Of a stretch of DNA of 64,000 bases, positions 32,008-40,534 are shown piece after piece. Under the pieces are notes generated by a model that made no database searches, was not told where the DNA came from, and saw nothing but the letters and a program-made list of their open reading frames with translations. A program made the translations under genes and the position numbers. How positions within the stretch are numbered: the first letter of the stretch is position 1; the number at the start of each line of letters is the position of its first letter. The DNA comes from an uncultured Eubacteriales bacterium (lineage in GTDB: Bacteria; Bacillota; Clostridia; Oscillospirales; Acutalibacteraceae), in contig CAKTDF010000010.1 in NCBI GenBank assembly GCA_934541115.1, positions 1-64,000 on the forward strand. The letters run 5' to 3'.

Positions 32008-33660
32008 ATGGAAGATTACACTGCAACGTCAAATTTTATTCACGATTTTATTGACGAAGACCTCAAAAACGGCGTTTATGACCACGTTCAGACCCGTTTT
32101 CCGCCCGAGCCGAACGGATATCTCCACATCGGTCACGCCAAGGCTATACAGATAAATTTCAGCACCGCAAAAAAATACGGCGGCGTCTGCAATCTTCGCC
32201 TTGACGATACCAACCCCTCAAAGGAAGATACCGAGTACGTTGACTCCATTATGGAAGACATCAAGTGGCTCGGCTATCAGTGGAACGAGGTTCTTTATGC
32301 TTCGAGCTATTTTGATTTTATTCACGAATGTGCCATTGAACTCATAAAACGCGGAAAAGCCTATGTCTGCGATCTCACCGCAGAAGAGATCAGCGCCTCA
32401 AGAGGTACCCTCACCGAGCCCGGAAAGGAAAGCCCTTATCGCAACCGCTCGGTTGAAGAAAATCTTGACCTTTTCAACCGTATGACCGCAGGCGAATTTC
32501 CGGACGGAGCAAGAGTCCTGCGCGCAAAGATCGATATGGCGTCGCCCAACATGAATATGCGCGACCCCGTAATTTACAGAATCGCTCACGTTACCCATCA
32601 TCAGACCGGCGACAAGTGGTGCGTTTATCCGCTTTATGATTTTGCTCACCCTCTGTCGGACACCAAAGAGGGCGTTACCCATTCTCTCTGTTCACTTGAA
32701 TTTGAGAATCACCGCCCGCTTTATGACTGGTTCCTGCGCGAGCTTGAATTGCCCAATCCCTCAAGACAGATCGAATTTGCCCGTCTCAACCTCAATTACT
32801 GTTTGACGAGCAAGCGCAAATGTCTTCAGCTTGTCAAAGAGGGCATTGTTGACGGCTGGAATGATCCGAGAATGGCAACCATTTGCGGAATGAGACGCCG
32901 CGGCTACACTCCCGCCGCTATCCGCGATTTTATCAATCGCGTAGGCGTTTCAAAAGCGTACTCTGTTGTTGACTTCGGTCTGCTTGAAGCATGCGTGCGC
33001 GATGACCTCAACAAAAATGCACCGAGGGCAATGGCGGTTCTCCGTCCGCTCAAGGTCGTTATTGACAATTACCCTCAGGGACATGAGGAAGAAATAGAGC
33101 TTCCCGTCAATCAGGACAGACCGGAAATGGGCACAAGAAAGACCGTTTTCACAAGAGAGATCTTTGTTGAAAAAGAGGACTTCATGATTGAGCCGCCGAA
33201 AAAGTATTTCAGACTCTTCCCCGGCAATGAGGTCAGACTCAGAGGCGCATATTTTGTGAAGTGTGTGGGCTATGACACCGACGAAAACGGTGAAGTTACC
33301 TGCGTTCACTGCACCTATGACCCGGCAAGCAAGGGCGGCAACTCGCCCGACGGCAGAAAGGTCAAGGGTACTCTCCACTGGGTCAGCGACCACAGCACCG
33401 AGTTTGAGGCAAGACTTTATGACCGCCTGTTTAACGTTCCCAATCCCTCCGATGAGTCAAAGGGCAGCTTTAAAAACAACCTCAATCCGGATTCTCTTGT
33501 TGTTCTCAAAGGCTGCCGCCTTGAAGGCGGAGTCAAGGACCTCAAGCCCGGAGACACGTTCCAATTCATGAGACAGGGTTATTTCTGTGTTGACACGACC
33601 TCAACGGACGAAAACATTGTTTTCAACCGCACGGTTGCGCTCAACTCTTCATGGAAATAA
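32008..33660 (+). CDS. glnS: Glutamine--tRNA ligase
   Basis: A 550-residue class I synthetase attaching Gln directly to tRNA-Gln. The HIGH motif is PEPNGYLHIGHAKA (near residues 34-47); the KMSKS-like loop is LTSKRKCLQLV. The C-terminal beta-barrel anticodon domains are complete and end in NRTVALNSSWK. Of two ATGs (32002 and 32008), the second has better spacing from AAAGGAT. Most Firmicutes lack GlnRS and use GatCAB transamidation, so GlnRS next to GluRS suggests acquisition by transfer in an ancestor, as known for some Clostridia. Confidence 0.96.
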   Translation: MEDYTATSNFIHDFIDEDLKNGVYDHVQTRFPPEPNGYLHIGHAKAIQINFSTAKKYGGVCNLRLDDTNPSKEDTEYVDSIMEDIKWLGYQWNEVLYASSYFDFIHECAIELIKRGKAYVCDLTAEEISASRGTLTEPGKESPYRNRSVEENLDLFNRMTAGEFPDGARVLRAKIDMASPNMNMRDPVIYRIAHVTHHQTGDKWCVYPLYDFAHPLSDTKEGVTHSLCSLEFENHRPLYDWFLRELELPNPSRQIEFARLNLNYCLTSKRKCLQLVKEGIVDGWNDPRMATICGMRRRGYTPAAIRDFINRVGVSKAYSVVDFGLLEACVRDDLNKNAPRAMAVLRPLKVVIDNYPQGHEEEIELPVNQDRPEMGTRKTVFTREIFVEKEDFMIEPPKKYFRLFPGNEVRLRGAYFVKCVGYDTDENGEVTCVHCTYDPASKGGNSPDGRKVKGTLHWVSDHSTEFEARLYDRLFNVPNPSDESKGSFKNNLNPDSLVVLKGCRLEGGVKDLKPGDTFQFMRQGYFCVDTTSTDENIVFNRTVALNSSWK

Positions 33661-33681
33661 AATTGAAAGGAAGAAAATACG

Positions 33682-34386
33682 ATGAAAATTGCTTACAGAA
33701 TCGTCACTCCGATTCTTGCCGTCGGTGCAATAGTGATGGGCTTTTTCCTCAAAATGTTCTCGTTCACTATCGGTAACGGCGACGAACAGATCAACAACCT
33801 GATTTCGGCTGTTTCTTCGCTCTCGAGCGGAAAGTTTTCAACTCTTTATGAGTATTCGCTGTTTGACCTTGCAAAGATGGCAGCCGAGGCTACGCCCAAA
33901 ACCGGCGAGGACGCAAAGAGTCTCACCGAGGTTGCCGGAGCAATAATGCCGCAGCTCTATACCCTCATTGTTGCTTTTGTTTTGATCGTGCTTGTGTTCA
34001 TTGCAATTGCTGTTGTCGGCGCTCTTGCAAATTCAAAGAAAAAGCGCATGGCAGAGATTTTTCTCTGTGTGGGCGGTCTTGTTCTTTCATTTGTCTGCAT
34101 CTTTGCTTCAAACGCTGCTTTTGAAAAGATCATCAACGGCGACGTCAACCTCACAGACGTTATCTCGCTCTTTTCAAGCAGTGCCCTTGCGGCGCTTGCA
34201 ACGGCTATAATCACCGTTACCGAAGCGAGCCTTTCCGCGGGCTTTTATGCCATGTTCGGCGTTTTCATGCTCATTATCATGTGGACGATTGCCGCTAACA
34301 TGGTTATCAAAACCCCCATCGTTTCAGAGAAGACCTATAAGCGCAAAAAGCCGGTCAGAAGTCTCAAGTTCCTTGTCAAAAAATAA
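33682..34386 (+). CDS. Membrane protein of unknown function, four segments
   Basis: A 234-residue protein not assigned to a family. Hydrophobic segments lie at about 6-27, 93-118, 128-150 and 180-212, with an extracytoplasmic loop of about 60 residues after the first. The C-terminus is strongly basic (KTYKRKKPVRSLKFLVKK) and should be cytoplasmic. AAAGGAAG precedes the ATG. It starts 21 bases after glnS with no terminator between, so it may be read from the gltX promoter. The secreted hydrolase follows 78 bases later. Confidence 0.7.
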   Translation: MKIAYRIVTPILAVGAIVMGFFLKMFSFTIGNGDEQINNLISAVSSLSSGKFSTLYEYSLFDLAKMAAEATPKTGEDAKSLTEVAGAIMPQLYTLIVAFVLIVLVFIAIAVVGALANSKKKRMAEIFLCVGGLVLSFVCIFASNAAFEKIINGDVNLTDVISLFSSSALAALATAIITVTEASLSAGFYAMFGVFMLIIMWTIAANMVIKTPIVSEKTYKRKKPVRSLKFLVKK

Positions 34387-34464
34387 TTATGCTGCGCTGC
34401 CGAAAGCCGGAAAAACTCCGACTCTCGGCAGTTTTGCAAAAAACCATAAAGGAGAGAAACAGAA

Positions 34465-36090
34465 ATGAAAAAAGCATTCAAAGCGCTGCTTTGTGTTGTT
34501 CTCTCGCTCGTCCTTGTGTTTTCGCTTGCCGCCTTTTCGTTTGCGGCGCATGAAAGCGCAAAAACTCCGGTTATTCTTATCCCCGGCTTTGGACAGAGCG
34601 AAACGACCGTTTATGATGAAAACGGCGAATATCTCGGCAATATAAGCGTTTTTGACCTGCCCGGTCTGAACGCAAAAAAGATTGTCACTTCCCTCGCAGG
34701 ACCGCTGATTTCTTCTGCAATCACGCGGAACGATGCGGGCATTTCAGAGCGCGCGCAAAAGTTTATGGAAGAGCTTTTCAAGCCCTTTGCGCTGAACGAC
34801 GACGGAACGCCGGTCTATAACAAGGTTGTCCGCCGTTTTGACCTGCCGTATTCACAGCTTTCGGCAGAGGAGCAGTACGAGATTTACTCTCACGTTTCTC
34901 TCGACTCGCTTCAAAGCTATGACGACGTGAGGTATTACTATACCTATGACTCCTTCGGCAGCATAAAGGAAGCTGCAGACGGACTGCATGAATATCTTCA
35001 CAATATTGTTCTTGCCCAGACGGGAGCGCAGAAAATCAACCTTGTTCCCATAAGTCAGGGAGGAACGGTTCTTATTCAGTATCTTGCCTCCTATCCGGAG
35101 GACTATAAGTACATCAAAAAAATTGTCAACATGATTCCGGCGTTTGACGGTTCACAGATCGTTGGCGATGTTATGCTTGACAATGTCAGAATATATGACA
35201 TTGAAACGCTTCACCGCGAGATTCTTCCCGCTCTTCTTGACGGAGACAGCGCATATCAGATCAGCCTCGCGCTGCGCCTTGCGCTTTCTTCAAAAACGCA
35301 GGAAAAGGTGCTGCGCGCCGCACTTCAGACTGCAAGAGAAATGCTTGTTCAAAAAAGCTCAATGATGTGGGCGCTCTGCCCGGCGGAAAGCTATGAGAAA
35401 GCCAAGGACATCTGGCTTTCCGACGAAAAATACAGCGCCGTCAGAGCTGAAACGGACGCCTATGACGCCGCGAGAAAGGCTTTTCCGGAGAATATTTCAA
35501 AGCTCATGGAAAGCGGCGTTTATTTCCACATAATTTCAAGCTATGATATGGGCTATTTCATGGCGCCGCTTTTCGGCTGCTATGAAAACGATGCGGATAA
35601 CCTCCTCTCGCCTGCCTCCTCGGCACTCGGAACAACGAGCGCGCAGTTTGAAAAAACGCTTGGCGAAGCTTATGTTTCACCGCGTACATACTGCTCAGAT
35701 CCGTCGCATAATCACATTTCTCCGGATAACAAGCTGGACGCGTCAACCGGCTATCTTCCGGAAAACACGTGGTATTTCAAGTCTGTTTCTCATATGGGAA
35801 TGAACGGCAGAGAGGATGTCAAAGCTTTTGCGGGCGAGCTTATAATGGACGACGCGATAAAAGACATTTACTCCTTCCCCGGTCACAGCCAGTTCACCGA
35901 CCCGAGAGACGCTATTGCGGAAACCTCGTATTATCCTGACGGAACATACGCATACTATTATGACAAGGATGGAAACTACCTTTTCGGCGAGAAGGTTGAA
36001 AAAAATGAAAGCGAGAGCTTTTCTTTCTGGAAGCTCCTTTACACCGCCGTCAACAGCCTCTTTGCTGTTTTTTCAAAGCTCGGGGCGTAA
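34465..36090 (+). CDS. Secreted lipase/LCAT-like alpha/beta hydrolase
   Basis: A 541-residue secreted enzyme. The signal peptide covers about 1-26. TPVILIPGFGQSE gives the oxyanion-hole strand, and VPISQGGTVLIQYLASYP carries the nucleophile Ser, with Ile-Ser-Gln-Gly-Gly in place of GHSxG. FPGHSQFTDP could supply the late His. The layout recalls the lecithin:cholesterol acyltransferase/PGAP1-like lipase group. The protein ends in a hydrophobic aromatic tail (FSFWKLLYTAVNSLFAVF), like other exported proteins in this window. AAAGGAGAG lies eight bases before the ATG, and a bidirectional hairpin follows. Substrate unknown. Confidence 0.82.
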   Translation: MKKAFKALLCVVLSLVLVFSLAAFSFAAHESAKTPVILIPGFGQSETTVYDENGEYLGNISVFDLPGLNAKKIVTSLAGPLISSAITRNDAGISERAQKFMEELFKPFALNDDGTPVYNKVVRRFDLPYSQLSAEEQYEIYSHVSLDSLQSYDDVRYYYTYDSFGSIKEAADGLHEYLHNIVLAQTGAQKINLVPISQGGTVLIQYLASYPEDYKYIKKIVNMIPAFDGSQIVGDVMLDNVRIYDIETLHREILPALLDGDSAYQISLALRLALSSKTQEKVLRAALQTAREMLVQKSSMMWALCPAESYEKAKDIWLSDEKYSAVRAETDAYDAARKAFPENISKLMESGVYFHIISSYDMGYFMAPLFGCYENDADNLLSPASSALGTTSAQFEKTLGEAYVSPRTYCSDPSHNHISPDNKLDASTGYLPENTWYFKSVSHMGMNGREDVKAFAGELIMDDAIKDIYSFPGHSQFTDPRDAIAETSYYPDGTYAYYYDKDGNYLFGEKVEKNESESFSFWKLLYTAVNSLFAVFSKLGA

Positions 36091-36117
36091 GGCTTAGCAC
36101 AAAGTAAAATATTAGAA

Positions 36118-36168
36118 AAAAGCTATAATTCACAGGCGCCGGAGCGCGGCGGGTGAATTATAGCTTTT
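36118..36168. terminator. Bidirectional terminator between lipase and copA
   Basis: A perfect 16-bp stem (AAAAGCTATAATTCAC and complement) with a GC-rich loop; T runs follow on both strands. Confidence 0.9.
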
Positions 36169-36232
36169 GCTTTGTCAAATTTCGCAAGACCTCTTCAGCA
36201 GCAAGATCTTGCGGCAGGCTGCCGCTTATCTG

Positions 36233-36463
36233 TCAATCAAACAGACCTTTTTTCTCGCTGACCGAAAGCGGCTTGAAGCCGGCTTTTTCAACGGCGGCTT
36301 TAAGCTCGCTGTCTGCAACGTCCTTTGAAAGGGCAACAACGGCGTTTTTCTTTTCTGCGTCTGCCTTTGCCTTTTTTACTCCGGCAACAGCGAGGAGCTC
36401 GTCCTCAACAGCCTTTGCGCAGTGAGAGCAGTGCATGCCCTCAATTTCGATAACTTTTTTCAT
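36233..36463 (-). CDS. CopZ-like copper chaperone, possible internal product of copA
   Basis: In-frame internal start at codon 764 of copA, giving a 76-residue protein MKKVIEIEGMHCSHCAKAVE that matches the size and CxxC motif of free CopZ/Atx1 chaperones. AGGAGGA (36471-36477) lies seven bases before this ATG, a stronger site than that of copA itself, inside the linker coding region. Whether it is used is inference; E. coli is known to make a free chaperone from copA by frameshifting, so precedent exists for the outcome by another mechanism. Confidence 0.5.
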   Translation of the reverse strand: MKKVIEIEGMHCSHCAKAVEDELLAVAGVKKAKADAEKKNAVVALSKDVADSELKAAVEKAGFKPLSVSEKKGLFD

Positions 36464-38752
36464 TTCCTGTTCCTCCTGTAAATTTGTGTTTTCTTCTTCT
36501 AAAGCCGGGACGGGAGTCTCTGCTTTGAAAAATCTTAACCGCAGTGCGTTGAGAACAACGCACACGGAACTTAAGCTCATTGCGCCGGCGGCGATCATCG
36601 GCGAAAGCTTTATTCCGAGCTGATAAAACGCGCCCGCCGCAAGCGGAATTGAAACCGCGTTGTAAAAGAATGCCCAAAAGAGATTCATTTTGATGTTGCC
36701 GAGAACTTTTCTTGAAAGTCTCACGGCGTTTACAACGCTGAAAATGTCTTTGTTCATGAGAACAAGGTCTGCGCTTTCAATTGCAATATCGGTGCCGTCG
36801 CCTATCGCAATTCCTACGTCGGCTCTTGAAAGGGCAGGTGCGTCGTTGATTCCGTCGCCGACCATTGCAACAACTTTTCCGCCCTCCCGGAGAGTACGGA
36901 TCTCGCTTTCCTTGTTCTGCGGAAGCACACCGGCAACGATTTTTTTAACCCCGAGCTTTTCGCCGACAGCTTTTGCGGTCAGCTCATTGTCGCCTGTGAG
37001 CATAACTGAGGAAATGTGCATTCCGTTCAGTGCCTTGATTGCGGCGGCGGAGTTTTCTTTTTCCTTGTCTGCAACGGCAATTATGCCGATAACATCTTTT
37101 CCGCAGGCAAAAATGAGCGGCGTTTTGCCCTCCTTTGCAAGCTCTTCAAGCGTTTTCAAAACTCCGGAACAGTCAATACCGTTTGATGAAAGCAGGCGCT
37201 CGTTGCCGGCAAAGTAGGTCTTTCCCTCAATCACTGCGCTGATTCCGCCGCCGGAGAATGAAGAAAATTCTTCGGCAGTTTTTTCCGGCAGACCCTTTGC
37301 TTTTTCAAGTATTGCGCGGGCAAGGGGGTGTTCCGAGCTTTTTTCCATTGCCGCCGCAAGGGAGAGCAATGTGTTTTCGTCCATGTCTGAAAACGGAAGA
37401 ATGTCCGTCACGGCAGGTTCGCCCTTTGTGAGCGTTCCCGTTTTGTCAAAAACCGCTGTGTCTATCTGCGAGAGACGTTCCATTGCCGCCGCGCTTTTAA
37501 AGAGCAGACCGTTCTTCGCTCCCTGACCGGTACCGACCATTATTGCAACCGGCGTTGCAAGACCCAGCGCGCACGGGCAGGAGATAACAAGAACCGAAAT
37601 TGCAAAATTCAGCGCAAGGCTGACGTCCTTTGAAACGGCGAGCCATACGACTGCGCAAACGAGAGAGATTGAAATAACCACCGGAACAAAAACGCGGCTG
37701 ACCTTGTCCGCAAGGCGGGAGATGGGGGCTTTGCTGCTCGCCGCCTCAAGCGAAAGCGCAATCATCTGCGCAAGGGTCGTTGTTGAGCCGACCTTGGTCG
37801 CCCTCATTGTGAACGCGCCCGAGGTGTTGACCGAGGCGCAAAGAACGTTGTCTCCCTTTTCCTTTTGAACCGGCATACTCTCGCCGGTGAGGGCGCTCTG
37901 GTCAATAAAACCGCTGCCGCTTTCAACAACGCCGTCTGTCGGAATCTTTGTGCCCGGGCGGACAACAAGAATGTCGCCCACCTGAACGTCTTCGGCTGAA
38001 ATTACGCTTTCTTCACCGTTGCGCAAAACCGTCGCCGTCTCCGGAGCAAGCTTTGTGAGCATATCAAGAACCGCTTTGGTTTTGCCCTTTGAGCGTTCTT
38101 CAAGAAATTTGCCGATGTCAACGAGGGTAACTATCATTGCGGCGGATTCAAAATAGAGATTTGAATGCCACTTTGCAACCAACTCCATGTCTCCGGCAGA
38201 AAGCCCTGCACCTATCCGAACGGTACCGACAATGCCGTATATAAACGAGGCGGCGGCGCCGATTGCTATGAGCGAGTCCATGTTTGGAGACAGTCTGAAA
38301 AGGCTTTTAAAGCCGATCGTAAAGTATTTATAATTGATTATGAGAATGACGAGCGTAAAAATGAGCTGATAAATTGCAAAATTCAGCGCATGCCCGTGCC
38401 CGGAGAGAACCGAAGGCTGAGGAAGATTCAGCATGTGCCCCATTGAAACATACATCAGCGGCAAAAGCAGAACGACCGAGAGAATCAGTCTGAGCTTTGC
38501 CTTTTTTTCCGCCTTGTCCGCGGCAGCGGAGGTGTTCGTTTTTCCCTTGATTTCGCAGCCGTAGCCCGCGGACTTCACCCGCATGATAATGTCCTGCGCA
38601 GTGAGATCTTTTTCGCTGTATTCAACGCTCATGGAGTTGGTCAAAAGGTTGACCTGAACGTCGGTCACGCCGGCTAGTCCCTCAACGCTTTTTTGCACCC
38701 TTGCACTGCAGGAGGCGCACGTCATTCCCGTTACATCAAATTGTGTTTTCAT
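36233..38752 (-). CDS. copA: Copper-exporting P1B-type ATPase with N- and C-terminal HMA domains
   Basis: An 839-residue copper pump. An N-terminal HMA domain (GMTCASC, Cys12 and Cys15) is followed by eight membrane segments. The ATPase has TGES (289-292), CPC at 392-394, DKTGT (436-440), the SEHPLA nucleotide site and GDGINDAP. A typical CopA would end near residue 740. Here a Glu/Asn linker leads into a second HMA domain (764-839, GMHCSHC) that looks like CopZ and has its own Met and Shine-Dalgarno site. AGGCGGTG precedes the ATG by about eight bases. Expression is probably metal-controlled through the palindrome at the promoter. No csoR or copY regulator gene is adjacent. Confidence 0.96.
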   Translation of the reverse strand: MKTQFDVTGMTCASCSARVQKSVEGLAGVTDVQVNLLTNSMSVEYSEKDLTAQDIIMRVKSAGYGCEIKGKTNTSAAADKAEKKAKLRLILSVVLLLPLMYVSMGHMLNLPQPSVLSGHGHALNFAIYQLIFTLVILIINYKYFTIGFKSLFRLSPNMDSLIAIGAAASFIYGIVGTVRIGAGLSAGDMELVAKWHSNLYFESAAMIVTLVDIGKFLEERSKGKTKAVLDMLTKLAPETATVLRNGEESVISAEDVQVGDILVVRPGTKIPTDGVVESGSGFIDQSALTGESMPVQKEKGDNVLCASVNTSGAFTMRATKVGSTTTLAQMIALSLEAASSKAPISRLADKVSRVFVPVVISISLVCAVVWLAVSKDVSLALNFAISVLVISCPCALGLATPVAIMVGTGQGAKNGLLFKSAAAMERLSQIDTAVFDKTGTLTKGEPAVTDILPFSDMDENTLLSLAAAMEKSSEHPLARAILEKAKGLPEKTAEEFSSFSGGGISAVIEGKTYFAGNERLLSSNGIDCSGVLKTLEELAKEGKTPLIFACGKDVIGIIAVADKEKENSAAAIKALNGMHISSVMLTGDNELTAKAVGEKLGVKKIVAGVLPQNKESEIRTLREGGKVVAMVGDGINDAPALSRADVGIAIGDGTDIAIESADLVLMNKDIFSVVNAVRLSRKVLGNIKMNLFWAFFYNAVSIPLAAGAFYQLGIKLSPMIAAGAMSLSSVCVVLNALRLRFFKAETPVPALEEENTNLQEEQEMKKVIEIEGMHCSHCAKAVEDELLAVAGVKKAKADAEKKNAVVALSKDVADSELKAAVEKAGFKPLSVSEKKGLFD

Positions 38753-38811
38753 TTATTGCTGCACCGCCTTTCATTACAAAACGCCGTAATTATTCTTCGG
38801 CTTTCGTTTCC

Positions 38812-38840
38812 ATTATATACGGTTGTTCGCGGTTTTTCAA
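38812..38840 (-). promoter_or_regulatory. Promoter of copA
   Basis: Minus strand: TTGAAA (38835-38840) and TATAAT (38812-38817), 17-base spacer, 60 bases before the start codon. Confidence 0.8.
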
Positions 38841-38858
38841 GTTGAACAACCGTTCAAC
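38841..38858. promoter_or_regulatory. Operator-like palindrome at the copA promoter
   Basis: GTTGAAC-AACC-GTTCAAC, a perfect seven-base inverted repeat directly abutting the -35 box. A further half-site CGGTTGTTC (38820-38828) inside the promoter spacer pairs with GAACAACCG (38844-38852). The GAAC...GTTC form resembles ArsR/SmtB-family operators more than known CsoR or CopY boxes. Confidence 0.6.
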
Positions 38859-38924
38859 TGTTAGAAATTTCAAAGAAAGGGACGAATATTTGTGTTTAAA
38901 ATGTATAAGTTTCTGCGAAAAGCC

Positions 38925-38953
38925 TTGACTTTTTTTCATATTTATTGTATTTT
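38925..38953 (+). promoter_or_regulatory. Promoter of the secreted protein at 39030
   Basis: TTGACT (38925-38930) and TATTTT (38948-38953), 17-base spacer. Confidence 0.6.
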
Positions 38954-39029
38954 TACTTAGTAGAGACTCTCTTTGCGAGAGCAATCACCCCGCGTTCAGC
39001 GCGGCCACACTTGAAAGGAGTAATCCCCA

Positions 39030-39968
39030 ATGAAAAAAGAACTTAAAGTTACTGCTGTTGTTCTTGCGGCGATAATCGTTTTCCTTGCCGGCTTTGGTCT
39101 CGGCAACTCAAAGGGCATTCAGATTAACGTTGATGTTAAGGGCAATCAGAGCGCAACAGCCGCAGCTAACAACAACGCGGCGAACAATGCCACTCCGGCT
39201 CCCGCTCCGGCTCCTGACACCACCACTCAGGCACCGGCTCCGTCGGAAGACAGCAAACCCGCTGACAGCGCTGCCGACAATAAGGCAGACGACAGCAAGG
39301 CGGACAATAACCCCTCTGCAATTCCCTCAACTCCCAAAGAAGTTACCGCAAAGTATAACGAAGTTGTCAACAATCTCAAAAAGGCTCAGAACGTTACCGT
39401 TCACAAGACCGGCGCCGTCAACATTGAGTGCACCGATTGCTCGGTAGGTGTTCTCAAGGGCCTTGTTAATACTATCGTCAAGAGCTTCATTACAAGCTCC
39501 GATGATACCATTAATTTCTCTAACGGACAGGGTCAGAACTCCAAGGGCGAGACCAAGACCGTCAATGACTTCGTTTATCCCTGCGGCAGAGAAAGCGCGA
39601 TCACAGAAAACGACGTTGCTTCTGCAACTGCAACTCCCGAGGGAGACGGATACAAAATCAACATCACCATCAAGAGCGAAAAGTCAACCTATGACGGAGC
39701 CAACACCACCGATCCGACCAGCCACATGACTGCTATGGATCCGCTTAACCTTGCAACTCTTGAGCTCCCGATGGGCGCGAAGATTACCAGCGCCGACATG
39801 ACTTATCCCGGAGCTACCTGCGAAGCTACCGTTGACGGCAGCGGCAACCTCACTAAGCTCCACATCAACCTTCCCCTTGAAGGCAGCGGAACCGGCAGCC
39901 TCAAGAAAGCGACCCTCACCGTTGGTCTTAAGGGTAACATGGACGATACCTTTGAAATTACCTATTAA
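39030..39968 (+). CDS. Membrane-anchored extracytoplasmic protein, unknown function
   Basis: A 312-residue protein. Residues about 6-26 form a signal anchor without a lipobox Cys. An Ala/Pro/Asn/Asp-rich linker (about 40-108) leads to a C-terminal domain of about 200 residues, rich in beta strands by residue pattern, containing NIECTDCSVG (a CxxC pair) and DFVYPCGRESAITENDV. No family is recognised. AAAGGAG lies about ten bases before the ATG, and a strong terminator follows, so this is a single-gene unit. The GC-rich linker codons differ from neighbours only because of their Ala/Pro content. Confidence 0.75.
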   Translation: MKKELKVTAVVLAAIIVFLAGFGLGNSKGIQINVDVKGNQSATAAANNNAANNATPAPAPAPDTTTQAPAPSEDSKPADSAADNKADDSKADNNPSAIPSTPKEVTAKYNEVVNNLKKAQNVTVHKTGAVNIECTDCSVGVLKGLVNTIVKSFITSSDDTINFSNGQGQNSKGETKTVNDFVYPCGRESAITENDVASATATPEGDGYKINITIKSEKSTYDGANTTDPTSHMTAMDPLNLATLELPMGAKITSADMTYPGATCEATVDGSGNLTKLHINLPLEGSGTGSLKKATLTVGLKGNMDDTFEITY

Positions 39969-39990
39969 GATTCTCTGATTTGAAAATTAA

Positions 39991-40026
39991 GAACCGTTTT
40001 GAAAACAGTCAAAACGGTTCTTTTTT
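39991..40026 (+). terminator. Terminator of the secreted protein gene
   Basis: A perfect 12-bp stem (GAACCGTTTTGA) with loop AAACAG, then TTTTTT. Confidence 0.95.
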
Positions 40027-40410
40027 GTGTTTAAGTTGCTCTTGTTCAAGTTTTTTCTTGAAAAAATTGAAACACAGTATGGATTGAATTATACAGTTGT
40101 TGAGGGTCTTTATGCCGCGCAGGGCGAAGAGCTTTTGAAAAACGATAACGGCGAAACCGATTATGCAATGAGCTATGAGCACATTGCGGGTGAGCTTGCT
40201 TTGCGCGCAATCGTTTTTGCGGTTACTGACAGCTTGATGGGTGCCACGGGCACAAAGAACGAATTTATCCTTAAGATGTATAACAAGGCTGTTCTCGCCG
40301 AACTCAATTATGACGAGGCAAGACTTCCGTCTGAGATCATGTCAATGCTCGGCGTTCTGATCATGGATCTTTTGCAGTTCAATCTGCTCAAGCTTTTCGG
40401 AATACTTTGA
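40027..40410 (+). pseudogene. Probable remnant: 3' end of a lost gene
   Basis: An open frame of up to 127 residues that begins directly at the T run of the preceding terminator, with no ribosome binding site and no ATG until residue 47. The sequence is protein-like, ends in a hydrophobic tail (LIMDLLQFNLLKLFGIL) and is followed by its own strong terminator. This fits the C-terminal part of an exported protein whose 5' part was deleted. It could also be a short gene with a GTG or TTG start. No family is recognised. Confidence 0.5.
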
Positions 40411-40431
40411 GTTTAAAACAACAGGAACCAA

Positions 40432-40469
40432 CCTCGATGAAACGTCAAAGCGTTTCATCGGGGTTTTTA
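40432..40469 (+). terminator. Terminator after the remnant gene
   Basis: A 13-bp stem (CCTCGATGAAACG with one wobble) and loop TCAAAG, followed by TTTTTA. Confidence 0.92.
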
Positions 40470-40534
40470 TATGTCTTGATTTTGAATTTGGCGTTCTCTT
40501 TTTCTACAGAAAGCGGATTAACTTATAAAGGCTG

